Shown here: positions 25,976 through 35,463 of the stretch, piece by piece | Position numbering within the stretch: position 1 is the first letter of the stretch | Layout of the letters: the number at the start of each line of letters is the position of its first letter | Origin: Pseudodesulfovibrio thermohalotolerans | GTDB taxonomy: Bacteria > Desulfobacterota > Desulfovibrionia > Desulfovibrionales > Desulfovibrionaceae | Reading direction: 5' to 3' | NCBI RefSeq assembly: GCF_021353295.2 | Contig: NZ_CP120635.1 | Span: 124,001-188,000, forward strand | Length of the DNA: 64,000 nucleotides | Made by a program: the position numbers and the translations under genes | The notes under the pieces: model-generated | What the model saw: the letters and a program-made list of their open reading frames with translations, nothing else | What the model was told of the DNA's origin: nothing | Database searches by the model: none

Positions 25976-27630
25976 AGGTTGCGGCGGCAGGCCAGCGGCA
26001 TACGCCAGCCCGTGCCGAACGAGCGCGGGGTGAGCTTGATGCCGGGCGCGGCCTGGCGGCGTTTGAACTCGGCGATCCGCACCAGGTTGAGGACCTTTCC
26101 GACCGTCTCCGCGTCAAAACCTTCCGCGATGATTTCCCGCCGGGATTTCTGGTGCTCCACGTGCAGGGCCAGGATGGCGTCCAGCACCGCGTAGTCGGGC
26201 AGGGAATCCTGATCCTTCTGGTCGGGCCTGAGCTCGGCGGACGGCGGCTTGGTGATGATCGCCTCGGGAATGTGCGGGGCCACCTCGGCATTGTACCACC
26301 TGGCCAGGTTGAAAACCCCGGTCTTGTCCACATCCGAGATGACCGCGAACCCGCCGGACATGTCTCCGTAAATGGTGCAGTAGCCCACGGCCAGCTCCGA
26401 CTTGTTGCCCGTTGTCAGGAGCAGCGCGCCGTATTTGTTGGACAGGGCCATGAGCAGGTTGCCCCGGATGCGCGACTGGATGTTCTCCTCGGTCGTGTCC
26501 TCGGCATACCCCGCGAACGGTTCGGCAAGGGCCTCGTCGAACGCCCGCATGATCGGCTCGATGGGCAGGGTCAGGGTTTTCACCCCGAGATTTTTCGCCA
26601 ACTCCAGGGAATCGTCGATTGAGCCCCGGCTTGAATAGGGCGAGGGCATGAGCACGCAGGTCACGTTCTCCGCGCCCAATGCTTCGGCGGCCACCACGGC
26701 GGTCACGGCCGAGTCGATGCCTCCCGAAAGCCCCACCAGGGCCGTGGAGAAGCCGCTCTTGCGTACATAGTCGCGGGTGCCCGCGACCAAGGCGTGCCAT
26801 GTTTCGGATTCGCGGCTGAAATTGTCATTGGAAACGGTATTGGCCGCCGGATCGGCGGTGTCCACGATGAGCACATCCTCCTCGAATCCGGCGGCCCGCG
26901 CCAGGAGCTCGCCGTTCGGGGCGAAGGCGCAGGACCGGCCGTCGAAGACCAGATCGTCGTTGCCGCCCGTCTGGTTGGCGTAGACCAGGGGCACGGCGTA
27001 TTTGCGGGCCACGGCCCCGAGCATGTCCTCGCGGAGCTGCTGCTTGCCCAGGAAGAGGGGCGAGGCGGACAGGTTGAGGATGATGTCCGGCGCGCCCGCG
27101 GCGGCCTCCTCAAGCGGATCGCGGGCATAGGTCCGGGCGTCCCAGTAGTCCTTGTCGTTCCAGGCGTCTTCGCAGATGGTCACGGCCAGGGTGTGGCCGT
27201 TGTGCCGGATGAGGTTGGCCTCCGGGTCCCCTGCCGGGGCGGGCTCGAAATAGCGCGCCTCGTCGAACACGTCGTAGGTGGGCAGGAGGGTCTTACGCAC
27301 GGTCCGCCCGATCTCGCCGCCTTCGCACCACAAGGCGCAGTTGAAGACCGGCTTGCCCTGGCCCGTGCGGTTGCGTTCCACCGCCCCGAGGAGCAGGGGA
27401 GGGCAGTCGGCCAGCTCCCGGGCCAGCGTTTCGGCCCGCTCGCGGGCGCGGTCCACGAATCCGCCGTAGAGCAGGAGGTCGCGCGGCGGATAGCCGGTCA
27501 GGGCGAGTTCCGAGGTCAGGCAGAGTTCCGCGCCGAGGTCCTTGGCCCGGCGCGCGGCGGCCAGGATTCTGGCCGCGTTGCCGTCGAGATCGCCGACAAT
27601 GGGATTGAGTTGCAGGACGCCTATTTTCAT
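25972..27630 (-). CDS. nadE: NAD+ synthetase, glutamine-hydrolysing (carbon-nitrogen hydrolase fused)
   Basis: This 552-residue protein combines an N-terminal nitrilase-fold amidase (starting MKIGVLQLNPIVGDLDGNAARILAA, with ELALTGYPPRDLL and CEDAW) with a C-terminal synthetase domain carrying the ATP motif LVGLSGGIDSAVTAVV and GNKSELAVGYCTIYGDM. It makes NAD+ from NaAD using glutamine ammonia. The ATG at 27630 is the start; a longer in-frame frame extension is unsupported. Its stop overlaps the MAF stop by 4 nt. Confidence 0.95.
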   Translation of the reverse strand: MKIGVLQLNPIVGDLDGNAARILAAARRAKDLGAELCLTSELALTGYPPRDLLLYGGFVDRARERAETLARELADCPPLLLGAVERNRTGQGKPVFNCALWCEGGEIGRTVRKTLLPTYDVFDEARYFEPAPAGDPEANLIRHNGHTLAVTICEDAWNDKDYWDARTYARDPLEEAAAGAPDIILNLSASPLFLGKQQLREDMLGAVARKYAVPLVYANQTGGNDDLVFDGRSCAFAPNGELLARAAGFEEDVLIVDTADPAANTVSNDNFSRESETWHALVAGTRDYVRKSGFSTALVGLSGGIDSAVTAVVAAEALGAENVTCVLMPSPYSSRGSIDDSLELAKNLGVKTLTLPIEPIMRAFDEALAEPFAGYAEDTTEENIQSRIRGNLLMALSNKYGALLLTTGNKSELAVGYCTIYGDMSGGFAVISDVDKTGVFNLARWYNAEVAPHIPEAIITKPPSAELRPDQKDQDSLPDYAVLDAILALHVEHQKSRREIIAEGFDAETVGKVLNLVRIAEFKRRQAAPGIKLTPRSFGTGWRMPLACRRNL

Positions 27631-27730
27631 GGGGCCGTGATACGCCAAAGCCGGACGCCGGGCAACCGTTTCCCGGTCGGGTGACGGGGAATCTGTGGTC
27701 TGCCGGAGGGTTGTGGTGTAGGGTGCGGCC

Positions 27731-28759
27731 ATGCCCGCACCGCTTGTCTTCGCCCATCCCGAACCCGCCCCCGCCTCCACGCGGGTCTGGCCCGTGTTCC
27801 TGCCTTTCGCGGGTTGTCCGCACCGCTGTTTGTTCTGCGCCCAGGACCGCCAGACCGGCCGGGACGGCGCGGCCCTGTCCCGTGTCCTGTCCGAACTCGA
27901 CCACGATCTGGACGGGGCCCTGTCCGCTGGTCGCGGCCCGTACGAACTGGCCTTCTACGGCGGCACCTTCACGGCCCTGCCCGAGCCGTGGCCCGAAACC
28001 TTTCTCGCCCTGGCCGCCCGGTACAGGGAACGCGGCCTGATTACCCGCGTGCGTTGCTCCACCCGGCCCGACTGCACGGCTCCCGACGTCCTCGACCGTT
28101 GCCGCGCCCTGGGGCTGGACCTGGTGGAGCTGGGCATCCAGTCCTTTGACGACGCGGCGCTTGCCGCTTCCGGCCGGGGCTATGACGGAGACGCGGCCAG
28201 GCGCGGGTGCGAGCGGGTCGCGGAGAGCGGGCTCGCCCTTGGCGTGCAGCTCCTGCCCGGCCTGCCCGGCGACCGCGAGGGGCTTTTCCTTCAGGATGTG
28301 TGGGAGGCCGCCGCGTTCCGGCCCGAGACCGCCCGCCTCTATCCTTGTCTGGTCATCGAGGGCACGGCCCTGGCCGAGGCCTGGCGGCGGGGCGGATACG
28401 TTCCCTGGACCGTGGACCGTGCCAAGGCCGAGTTGGCCGAGGCGTTGCCGGTCCTGTGGGCGCGGGGCGTGCGGGTCATCCGCCTCGGGCTCGCGCCGGA
28501 GGGGACTTTGGCGGAATCCATTCTGGCCGGGCCGTGGCACCCGGCACTGGGCCAGTCGGCCCGCTCCCTGGCGCTTTTCGGGATCATCCGGGAACAGGTC
28601 GCCGCCCTGGGCCGTCCGCCCGTTTCCCTTATCGCGCCACGCCGCTACCAGGGAGAGTTCTTCGGCCAGGCCAACGAGCTGGCCCCGGCCTACGCCGCGC
28701 TCGGACTGCCCCGAAATGCGGTGCGCTTTGCCGACACGGCGAATTTTACCCTGGCATGA
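27731..28759 (+). CDS. radical SAM protein (ELP3/NifB-like N-terminus)
   Basis: This 342-residue protein has the radical SAM motif CPHRCLFC near residue 30, preceded by VFLPFAGCP, and the YELAFYGGTFTALP segment typical of ELP3/coproporphyrinogen-like radical SAM enzymes. The SAM-binding barrel shows RCSTRPDC and VELGIQSFDD. It is divergent from nadE with a 100-nt gap. The substrate is unknown. Confidence 0.88.
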   Translation: MPAPLVFAHPEPAPASTRVWPVFLPFAGCPHRCLFCAQDRQTGRDGAALSRVLSELDHDLDGALSAGRGPYELAFYGGTFTALPEPWPETFLALAARYRERGLITRVRCSTRPDCTAPDVLDRCRALGLDLVELGIQSFDDAALAASGRGYDGDAARRGCERVAESGLALGVQLLPGLPGDREGLFLQDVWEAAAFRPETARLYPCLVIEGTALAEAWRRGGYVPWTVDRAKAELAEALPVLWARGVRVIRLGLAPEGTLAESILAGPWHPALGQSARSLALFGIIREQVAALGRPPVSLIAPRRYQGEFFGQANELAPAYAALGLPRNAVRFADTANFTLA

Positions 28760-28898
28760 GTGTTGCGCGCAGGGCCGTGCCAGGACCACGGCGGGCGGGA
28801 TTTATTGACAGCAAAGAAGCAAATCAACTACCCAAATGGAACACTTCGGCATGGTGCGGCGTATCCGTCCGGGCCGTCGACGAACCTTGGAGGGAACC

Positions 28899-29708
28899 AT
28901 GGAAAAGATATCCGTCATCGTTCCGAGCTACAATCATGCCCAATACATAGAGGCGTGCCTGGACTCCATTCTCTTCCAGGACTACGGCGACATCGAGCTG
29001 ATTATCGTGGACGATTGCTCCACCGATGATTCGCGCCGGGTCATTACAAACTACCTGGACGGGCTTGTCTGCGAGACCGCTTCCCATGCCGCGCGGTACA
29101 ATGAACGGACGCGGACGGTGGAGCGGGACAGTTATGCCCGCTACCCCCAGGAAGGCCGCACCGTCAAAGCCATCTTCAACGAAAAGAACATGGGGTCCAC
29201 ATGGACCTATAACCGGGGATTCCGTGAGGCGACGGGAAAGTTCTGCACCTTTGTCGTCTCGGACGACATCTGCCATCCGCAGATGTTTTCCACCCTGGCG
29301 GCGCCGCTGGAGGCCGACGAGGCTGATTTTGTTTATGCGGATATGTTCGTGATCGACGACGCCCATCGAATCCTGCGCGAATTCAAATTGCCGGATTACG
29401 ACTTCAAACGCAGCTTCGCGGATTGGTACCTTTGCGGCGTGGCCACCCTCTACAAACGCTCGCTGCATGAACGGTTCGGGTTTTACGACGAAAAAGCCAA
29501 AGCCGACGACCACGAATGCTATCTCCGCTTCGCCATGAACGGCGCGCGGTTCATGCACATCCCCAAGACCCTGTACAGCGTGCGTTCCCACCATGATCGA
29601 GAGGTTGGTCTGCATGCCCCCTCCGCCTTCAACAGCTTGCTGGCCTGCTCGGTCGAGCTGACCCTGAAAGCTCGCGCCTGGCTTAAGCGGCAAGCTCCTG
29701 TTCGCTGA
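28899..29708 (+). CDS. family 2 glycosyltransferase
   Basis: This 269-residue GT-A protein starts SVIVPSYNHAQYIEACLDSI, followed by ELIIVDDCSTDDSRRVI and VVSDDICHPQMFSTL. The DDxC-type acidic site is FVYADMFVIDDAHRIL. ATG 28899 was chosen because GGAGGG precedes it; the frame continues further upstream but without signal. It opens the glycan locus and is followed by a gene-free stretch of 369 bases. Confidence 0.92.
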   Translation: MEKISVIVPSYNHAQYIEACLDSILFQDYGDIELIIVDDCSTDDSRRVITNYLDGLVCETASHAARYNERTRTVERDSYARYPQEGRTVKAIFNEKNMGSTWTYNRGFREATGKFCTFVVSDDICHPQMFSTLAAPLEADEADFVYADMFVIDDAHRILREFKLPDYDFKRSFADWYLCGVATLYKRSLHERFGFYDEKAKADDHECYLRFAMNGARFMHIPKTLYSVRSHHDREVGLHAPSAFNSLLACSVELTLKARAWLKRQAPVR

Positions 29709-30077
29709 TCCGGCCATTGGTCGCCGTTTCCCCTCCCGGGGCAAAAAAATCAATAGGTGAGTGAACATTGGATCGTTTTTTGCAATTTTGTCTCCGCAGT
29801 ACAATTTTCCGTCGCCGAGGCCGGAACGGGCAATAGAACGGGAAGTCTGCCGGGACGGGCATGCAACGCTGCTTTTCTCGCCTCCGGCCCGTACGGTACC
29901 CCCCCTTTCCAATCACCTGGGGCCCGGCTTTTGCGAAAAGCATTAAGTCAGTGGGTGAATGGTCGATAAGGAGTAGGTCGGGAGCGAGAGGTGAGATGCT
30001 GTTTTGTGGCGTAAGGGTTTTTATGACATAACATTTTGATATATTATGATAAAAATGTGACAACAACGAGTTGAACG
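29709..30077. other. A/T-richer intergenic stretch before the glycan operon
   Basis: About 370 bases with no convincing gene. Composition drops in G+C relative to neighbours. A promoter candidate lies near its right end. I looked for an ops/JUMPstart element and found none. Confidence 0.6.
30023..30050 (+). promoter_or_regulatory. candidate promoter of the glycan operon
   Basis: ATGACA (30023-30028) is spaced 16 bp from TATGAT (30045-30050). The region is very A/T rich, and the ATG of the fused dehydrogenase/acetyltransferase follows at 30078. Confidence 0.5.
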
Positions 30078-31691
30078 ATGGGAAAAACAAATGTTGGCGT
30101 TATTGGCGCGGGGTACTGGGGCAAAAATCTTATTCGCAACCTGAATGATTTGGGGGTGCTCAAGTGCATCTGCGACACCAATGCGGCCGCCCTTGACACC
30201 TTCCGGTCCGAGTACCCCGGCGTTTCCTGCCACTCGGAGTTTTCCGACCTGCTCAATTGCAAGGATGTCGAGGCCATAGTCATCGCCACGCCTGCGGTCG
30301 CCCACTTCGGCCAGGCGCGTCAGGCCCTGCTCGCGGGCAAGCATGTTTTCGTTGAAAAACCCATCGTCCTCGACGAAGGCGAGGCCGAGACGCTCATTGA
30401 GCTCGCCGACTCCCGTGGGCTTGTGCTCATGGTGGGGCATCTGCTCCAGTATCATCCCGCCTTTCTGGAACTGAAGCGGCTTGTTGGCGAAGGGGAGTTG
30501 GGCAAGATCAACTATATCTGTTCCCACCGCCTGAACCTGGGCAAAATACGAAGGGAAGAGAACATCCTGTGGTCGTTCGCCCCCCACGACATTTCCATGA
30601 TCCTTTCTCTGGCCGACTCCAGGCTGGAGTCCGTCATCGCAACGGGAGCCAACTACCTTCACCAGCAGATTGCCGATGTGACGACGACCCACCTGGAATT
30701 CACCTCCGGGATGAGGGCACACATATTCGTTTCCTGGCTGCATCCGTTCAAGGAGCAGAAGCTCGTCGTCGTCGGGGAAAAGAAGATGGCCGTTTTCGAC
30801 GACACTTTGCCCTGGGACGAGAAGTTGCTGCTGTATCCTCACGAGATACGGTGGGAAAATGGCATTCCCGTACCCTCCAAGGCGGAAGGCTATCGACTGG
30901 AGCTGGGCCACGCTGAACCCCTCAAGCTCGAATGCCAGCATTTTCTTGATTGCATAGCCGAAGGGAATCGGCCGAGGACCGACGGCAAGGAAGGACTCGC
31001 CGTCCTCAAGGTGCTCAATGCGAGCCAACAGTCATTGAATGGCGACGGGAAGCGGGTTTTCCTGTTGGACAAGGCCAAGACAGCGGCAAAGCCGCCCTAT
31101 TTTGCGCATGAGACCGCCGTGATCGACAAGGGTGCGACGATCGGCCAGGGCACCAAAATTTGGCATTTCACCCACATCATGAATGGGGTGACCATCGGCG
31201 AGAATGTCAACATGGGACAAAATGTGTTTGTGGGTGCAGGCGTGTCCATCGGGAACGGCTGCAAAATCCAGAACAACGTTTCCGTCTATCCGGGCGTGAC
31301 GCTTGAGGAAAACGTCTTCTGCGGCCCGTCCATGGTGTTCACCAACGTGTTCAATCCCCGGGCCAACATCCGGCGCATGGACGAGATGCGGGAAACCCAT
31401 GTCGGTAGAGGGGCCACCCTGGGGGCCAATTGCACCATCGTCTGCGGGAACAACGTTGGCTCGTTTGCCTTTGTCGGGGCTGGTGCCGTGGTGACTTCGG
31501 ATGTGCCGGACCATGCCCTGGTGATGGGGGCTCCGGCCCGCATTTACGGGTGGATGTGCGAGTGCGGCAACAAGCTGGACGACGACGGGCAATGCCCGGC
31601 TTGCCGGAAACAGTACGATCACCTTCCCCCGCAGGGTAGCGAGGCGTCCTCCGGCTTGTCCACGGCCGCCGGTGCAGGGGACGTCCAGTGA
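30078..31691 (+). CDS. fused sugar dehydrogenase/N-acetyltransferase with zinc ribbon (WbpB/WbpD-like)
   Basis: This 537-residue protein fuses a Gfo/Idh/MocA oxidoreductase (residues about 1-325: [20 protein letters not shown]) and a left-handed beta-helix acetyltransferase (residues about 340-500: [63 protein letters not shown]). A C-terminal zinc ribbon (CECGNKL, CPACRK) follows. The order resembles WbpB plus WbpD, which oxidise UDP-GlcNAcA at C3 and later acetylate the 3-amino group in di-acetamido sugar synthesis. The aminotransferase that works between them is not in this window. Confidence 0.85.
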   Translation: MGKTNVGVIGAGYWGKNLIRNLNDLGVLKCICDTNAAALDTFRSEYPGVSCHSEFSDLLNCKDVEAIVIATPAVAHFGQARQALLAGKHVFVEKPIVLDEGEAETLIELADSRGLVLMVGHLLQYHPAFLELKRLVGEGELGKINYICSHRLNLGKIRREENILWSFAPHDISMILSLADSRLESVIATGANYLHQQIADVTTTHLEFTSGMRAHIFVSWLHPFKEQKLVVVGEKKMAVFDDTLPWDEKLLLYPHEIRWENGIPVPSKAEGYRLELGHAEPLKLECQHFLDCIAEGNRPRTDGKEGLAVLKVLNASQQSLNGDGKRVFLLDKAKTAAKPPYFAHETAVIDKGATIGQGTKIWHFTHIMNGVTIGENVNMGQNVFVGAGVSIGNGCKIQNNVSVYPGVTLEENVFCGPSMVFTNVFNPRANIRRMDEMRETHVGRGATLGANCTIVCGNNVGSFAFVGAGAVVTSDVPDHALVMGAPARIYGWMCECGNKLDDDGQCPACRKQYDHLPPQGSEASSGLSTAAGAGDVQ

Positions 31692-31824
31692 TTCCGAGCA
31701 TCGAGTGCTGTCCGGCACCCTTGCGCAGCGGATTGCTCGTGCGGCCCGATCGGCCGATGTTGGATTGAAATTATTGCCGTAAAAACCTGTCGGGCATGTT
31801 TGATGCGGGCGGGCTGGAGCTGTT

Positions 31825-32823
31825 ATGTACAAAGAAAAAAAAGTCGCGGTCGTTGTGCCCTGCTACAACGAAGAAAGCAAAATCGGCCCCATGCTGGAAG
31901 AAGTGCCCGAGTACATTGATAAAATATATGTCGTGGACGATTGCAGCACCGATGGATCGGCTGAGGTGGTCCGCAGGCGGGCGCGGGAGGATTGCCGGTT
32001 CGTTCTGATAGAGCACGAGAAGAACCGCGGCGTCGGTGCGGCCATTTCTACAGGGTACAAAACAGTGCTCAAGAGCGGGGAGGATATCGCTGTGGTCATG
32101 GCCGGGGATGGCCAGATGGACCCGGCGGATCTGCCCGAGCTGTTGAACCCGCTGGTCGATGACTCCGCCGACTACATCAAGGGGAACCGCTTCTTTCATC
32201 GGGTGGGCGTTGGCGCTATCCCGCCGGTCCGGCTTGTGGGCAATATGGCCCTTTCGGCCTTGACGAAGATTGTGTCCGGTTACTGGCATATTTCCGACAC
32301 CCAATGCGGGTATACCGCCATCAACAGGAAGTTTCTCGATTATGTGGACTGGGACGAAGTGTACCCCCGTTACGGGTGTCCCAACGACATTCTGACTCGC
32401 CTGAACATTGTCAACGCCAGGGTGGCGGAGGTTCCCGTGTGCGCTCGTTACGGCCAGAGCTGGGCTTCCAAGATGAAAGTCTGGAAAATCGCCGGGCCGC
32501 TCCTGGCCCTGCTTTTTTCCCTGTTCATGACGCGCATATACCGTAAGCATATTTATTTGGATGGCCATCCGCTGATTTATTGCTACGGTTGCGGGATCAT
32601 GAGCTCCATTCTTGCCGTTTTAACATTTGCATATTTGGTTGTTGTGGCTTGTGTCTCCGGGAACTTGTCCATCGCCGCATTAATCATATTGAGCACGTTT
32701 AGTATATTGGCGAACCAATTGCTGCTGAATGCTTTTGCGATGGACTACGAAGAAAACAAGCATTTGTATATCAGATTGCCGTACAAGCGCGTCAAGTTGT
32801 ATGGTGGAGCGGTGGATGCGTGA
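31825..32823 (+). CDS. family 2 glycosyltransferase with C-terminal membrane helices (DPM1-like)
   Basis: This 332-residue protein starts VAVVVPCYNEESKIGPML, with the acidic site YVVDDCSTDGSAE and VVMAGDGQMDPADLPEL, then CGYTAINRKFL. The C-terminal third carries three or more membrane helices (IAGPLLALLFSLF, SILAVLTFAYLVVVACV, AALIILSTFSILANQLL). Architecture matches dolichol/undecaprenyl-phosphate hexose synthases. The stop overlaps the next start in ATGCGTGA (32816-32823). Confidence 0.9.
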   Translation: MYKEKKVAVVVPCYNEESKIGPMLEEVPEYIDKIYVVDDCSTDGSAEVVRRRAREDCRFVLIEHEKNRGVGAAISTGYKTVLKSGEDIAVVMAGDGQMDPADLPELLNPLVDDSADYIKGNRFFHRVGVGAIPPVRLVGNMALSALTKIVSGYWHISDTQCGYTAINRKFLDYVDWDEVYPRYGCPNDILTRLNIVNARVAEVPVCARYGQSWASKMKVWKIAGPLLALLFSLFMTRIYRKHIYLDGHPLIYCYGCGIMSSILAVLTFAYLVVVACVSGNLSIAALIILSTFSILANQLLLNAFAMDYEENKHLYIRLPYKRVKLYGGAVDA

Positions 32824-33622
32824 TTTCTCCTGCCAGATGTACGCTCGGTTCCTGCTGGCGATGCGGCAGGCGGGGTATCAGGCGCTTGCGCTCGAAGACT
32901 GGTGCTCCGGGATTCGGCCCCCCAAGGCCGTGATCCTGCGCCACGACGTCGACCGCTTTCCCGGCCGCGCGTTGAAGCTTGCGAGGATAGAAAGCCATCA
33001 TGGGGTTCGTTCAACGTATTATTTCCGGTACAAGCGCAGGGTGTTCATTCCGGAGATGGCGGCGGAGATCCATGCTTTGGGGCATGAGGTCGGATACCAT
33101 TACGAGGTCCTGGCAGACAGCGCGGGGGACATCGACGCGGCCAAAGCCCTTTTCGCCGCCAACATCGTCGCGATGCGGCGGGTGGTCCCGGTCGCCACGG
33201 CCGCCATGCACGGCCGTCCGTTGTCGTCGTATTGCGAGCTGGATTTTTGGAACCATGCCTCGCTGGAGGACTTTGGCTTGGCCGGGGAGGCCTATCTGTT
33301 CTTTCGCGAAACAGGTATCCCCTATCTGAACGATACCGGACGGACATGGTGTGACGGGGCCTGCAACTTGCGCGACAGAATGGTTCCGGGCCATGTCTGT
33401 ACCTCCGAAGCCGGTGCCGCCCCTTTCGGGGCAAGAGAAATCCGGACGACCGAGCAGCTTGTGGCGGAAATGGCGGACGGCGGGCATCCCGTCCTGTATT
33501 TGTCTTTTCACCCGGAGCGATGGCCGGAAGGGGTGGCGGCGCAGCGTATGGGTGCCATGCAGGACGCCGTGTGCAATCTCATCAAATTTATGTTGAAAAA
33601 GGTGCGCCATGCCCAGTCTTGA
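32816..33622 (+). CDS. polysaccharide-deacetylase-like protein
   Basis: This 268-residue protein has VILRHDVDRFPGRAL (the NodB-type HDVD metal site), GHEVGYHYE and a C-terminal VLYLSFHPERW. These fit the NodB fold of carbohydrate esterase 4, though the second His motif (HxxxH) is not clear. ATG 32816 was chosen because GGAG lies 7 nt upstream and the start overlaps the preceding stop. The overlap with the next start is 14 nt. Confidence 0.75.
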   Translation: MRDFSCQMYARFLLAMRQAGYQALALEDWCSGIRPPKAVILRHDVDRFPGRALKLARIESHHGVRSTYYFRYKRRVFIPEMAAEIHALGHEVGYHYEVLADSAGDIDAAKALFAANIVAMRRVVPVATAAMHGRPLSSYCELDFWNHASLEDFGLAGEAYLFFRETGIPYLNDTGRTWCDGACNLRDRMVPGHVCTSEAGAAPFGAREIRTTEQLVAEMADGGHPVLYLSFHPERWPEGVAAQRMGAMQDAVCNLIKFMLKKVRHAQS

Positions 33623-34688
33623 GATATGGGACTCCCTTGACCGCGCTCGTGTCGAGGCATGGGAAGGGCTGTTGGCGGGCCGTCCGGCCCAGTCGCCTTA
33701 TCTGCATCCCGATTGGAGCGTTCTTCTGGCCGAGGTGTACGGATGGCGGCCGTGCCATGTGGCGGCCTGGGAGGAAGACCGTCTGGTTGGTCTCCTGCCC
33801 GCCATGCGGGGGCGCACCCTGGCGGGGCGCGTGAAAATTCATGCGTTGCCGTTGAGCCATCTGACGCCTCCGTTGGTGGAGTCGTCGGAAATCGCGCCCT
33901 TGCTCGCCATGAAATTGGCGGTCGAGGCCAGCCGGACCGGCGCGGCCAAGGCGGCTTTTCACGCCCCGGCTGATGACCTGGGGCTGGCCGGGAAGGCGCG
34001 TTCGGACGGCGTGGCCGGGCATTGGCACCGGCGCGGCGGGCAATATGTGTCCGTCCTGGACTTGGATCGTTACCGGGCCGAGGGCGAACGGCTGTTCAAG
34101 TCCACGGCCCGAAGGAACGCTCGGAAAGCCGGCAGGCTGGGGGTGGCCGCTGTGGAGCGCACGGGGCCCGACGCCTACATGGGCGCTTATCGGATTTTGT
34201 TGGAAACCCGGCGGAGGCAGGGCGTTCCGTCCTATCCGGCGTCCCTGTTCGCGGCTTTGTCCCGGCATCCCGGGGCGCGTCTCTTTTTCGCCGAGTACAA
34301 GGGGGAGGCCGTTTCGGTCGTGGTTTTGCTGACGCTGGGCGGGCACAGCATATATATGTACGGCGGCTCCACAGCGCAGGCATATGCGCTCAGGGGTGCC
34401 GATAGACTCTTCTCTTATGTGATCGGCCGACTTGCCGAGGAGGATGCCGCTGTTTTGGATTTCGGATTGACGCCCGCCTGGCATACCGATCTTCTTCGTT
34501 TCAAGGAGAAGTGGGGGTGTCTTTCCGAACCATTGGAGCATGTCGTCTGGAGCCGCCGTCCCGTGTCCTCCTTGAGGAACGATCCGCGAACGACGGTTGC
34601 GGGGCGCGCGGCTTCCGCCTGCATCCGCAGGATGCCGCTTTCCGTGTTGGCCTGGTGCAGCGGCCGTCTCTTTAAATATCTTGCGTGA
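33609..34688 (+). CDS. FemAB/BioF2-like acyltransferase (GNAT fold)
   Basis: This 359-residue protein contains an N-terminal half (SPYLHPDWSVLLAEVYGWRPCHVAAWEEDRLVGLLPAM) and a GNAT-like C-terminal half with SIYMYGGSTAQAYALRGADRLFSYVIG and VLDFGLTP. This is the FemAB/BioF2 pattern seen in peptidyl- or acetyl-transferases that modify surface glycans. The substrate is unknown. It overlaps the preceding gene. Confidence 0.75.
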   Translation: MPSLEIWDSLDRARVEAWEGLLAGRPAQSPYLHPDWSVLLAEVYGWRPCHVAAWEEDRLVGLLPAMRGRTLAGRVKIHALPLSHLTPPLVESSEIAPLLAMKLAVEASRTGAAKAAFHAPADDLGLAGKARSDGVAGHWHRRGGQYVSVLDLDRYRAEGERLFKSTARRNARKAGRLGVAAVERTGPDAYMGAYRILLETRRRQGVPSYPASLFAALSRHPGARLFFAEYKGEAVSVVVLLTLGGHSIYMYGGSTAQAYALRGADRLFSYVIGRLAEEDAAVLDFGLTPAWHTDLLRFKEKWGCLSEPLEHVVWSRRPVSSLRNDPRTTVAGRAASACIRRMPLSVLAWCSGRLFKYLA

Positions 34689-34767
34689 GGTCCGGTTGCG
34701 CCCGCAGGGAGCCGGTTCGGCCCGGCGGACGGCATCGGATAGTAAACAAAACGAGAAGGTGGATTTC

Positions 34768-35463
34768 ATGGAAGGCGCTTCGCCATATGCGTGGGACGAT
34801 GCGTGCATGTCCGCAACCAGCCATTATCTGACTTCCCGGGAGATCGAGTTTTTTCATCGGGTTTTGCGGCCCGTGCGCGGCGGGTTGGCGTTGGATATCG
34901 GCTGCGGCGCGGGGAAGTTCGTCCACGTGTTGGAGGGGCTGGGGTATTCGGCGGTCGGACTGGAATACGACCGGACCCCGCTTTCGATTTTCCTTCAGCG
35001 CGACCCTGCGGCGAAGGTGGTCCAGAGCGACGGCCAGCACCTGCCTTTCCAAAGCGAGGCGTTTGACGTGGTCTCGGCCGTGCAGGTTCAGGACTACTTC
35101 CAGGATCGGGCGGCCTTTTTCGGGGATGTGTGGCGCGTTCTGCGGCCTGGCGGTCTGTTTTTGGTGACCATGACCAACAGGAACAGTCTCAAGGGACTGA
35201 TATACAAACGCTATCTGGCTTACAAGAATCGCCGGGCCGTGGCCCGTTTTTATGAAAGGACCCTTTCCGAGTGTTTGGATGAATTGCTGGCGTTTCCCTT
35301 TGCTGTGGACCATGTGTGGGGCTACAATTGGAACATGCTTCCCCGTGATTGCGACAATGCGCCGTTGGTAAGGATGTGCGGGACCGTTGAAAGAGGGTTG
35401 CGGCTGGAACGCCTGCCGCAATACAGCCCGCTGGTTTTCGTGGCGGCCAGGAAGGTGGCATGA
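34768..35463 (+). CDS. class I SAM-dependent methyltransferase
   Basis: This 231-residue protein has motif I in LALDIGCGAGKFVHVLEGLG, the acidic residue in VGLEYDRTP, and motif II/III at VVQSDGQHLPFQSEAFDVVSAVQVQDYF and VLRPGGLFLVTMTN. ATG 34768 was chosen because GAAGGTGGA precedes it; a long frame extension upstream is unlikely. Stop and next start share ATGA (35460-35463). Confidence 0.9.
   Translation: MEGASPYAWDDACMSATSHYLTSREIEFFHRVLRPVRGGLALDIGCGAGKFVHVLEGLGYSAVGLEYDRTPLSIFLQRDPAAKVVQSDGQHLPFQSEAFDVVSAVQVQDYFQDRAAFFGDVWRVLRPGGLFLVTMTNRNSLKGLIYKRYLAYKNRRAVARFYERTLSECLDELLAFPFAVDHVWGYNWNMLPRDCDNAPLVRMCGTVERGLRLERLPQYSPLVFVAARKVA

Noticed and set aside
29709..30077. ops/JUMPstart (RfaH) element before the glycan operon
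   Set aside because: No GGCGGTAG-like sequence is present in the gap.
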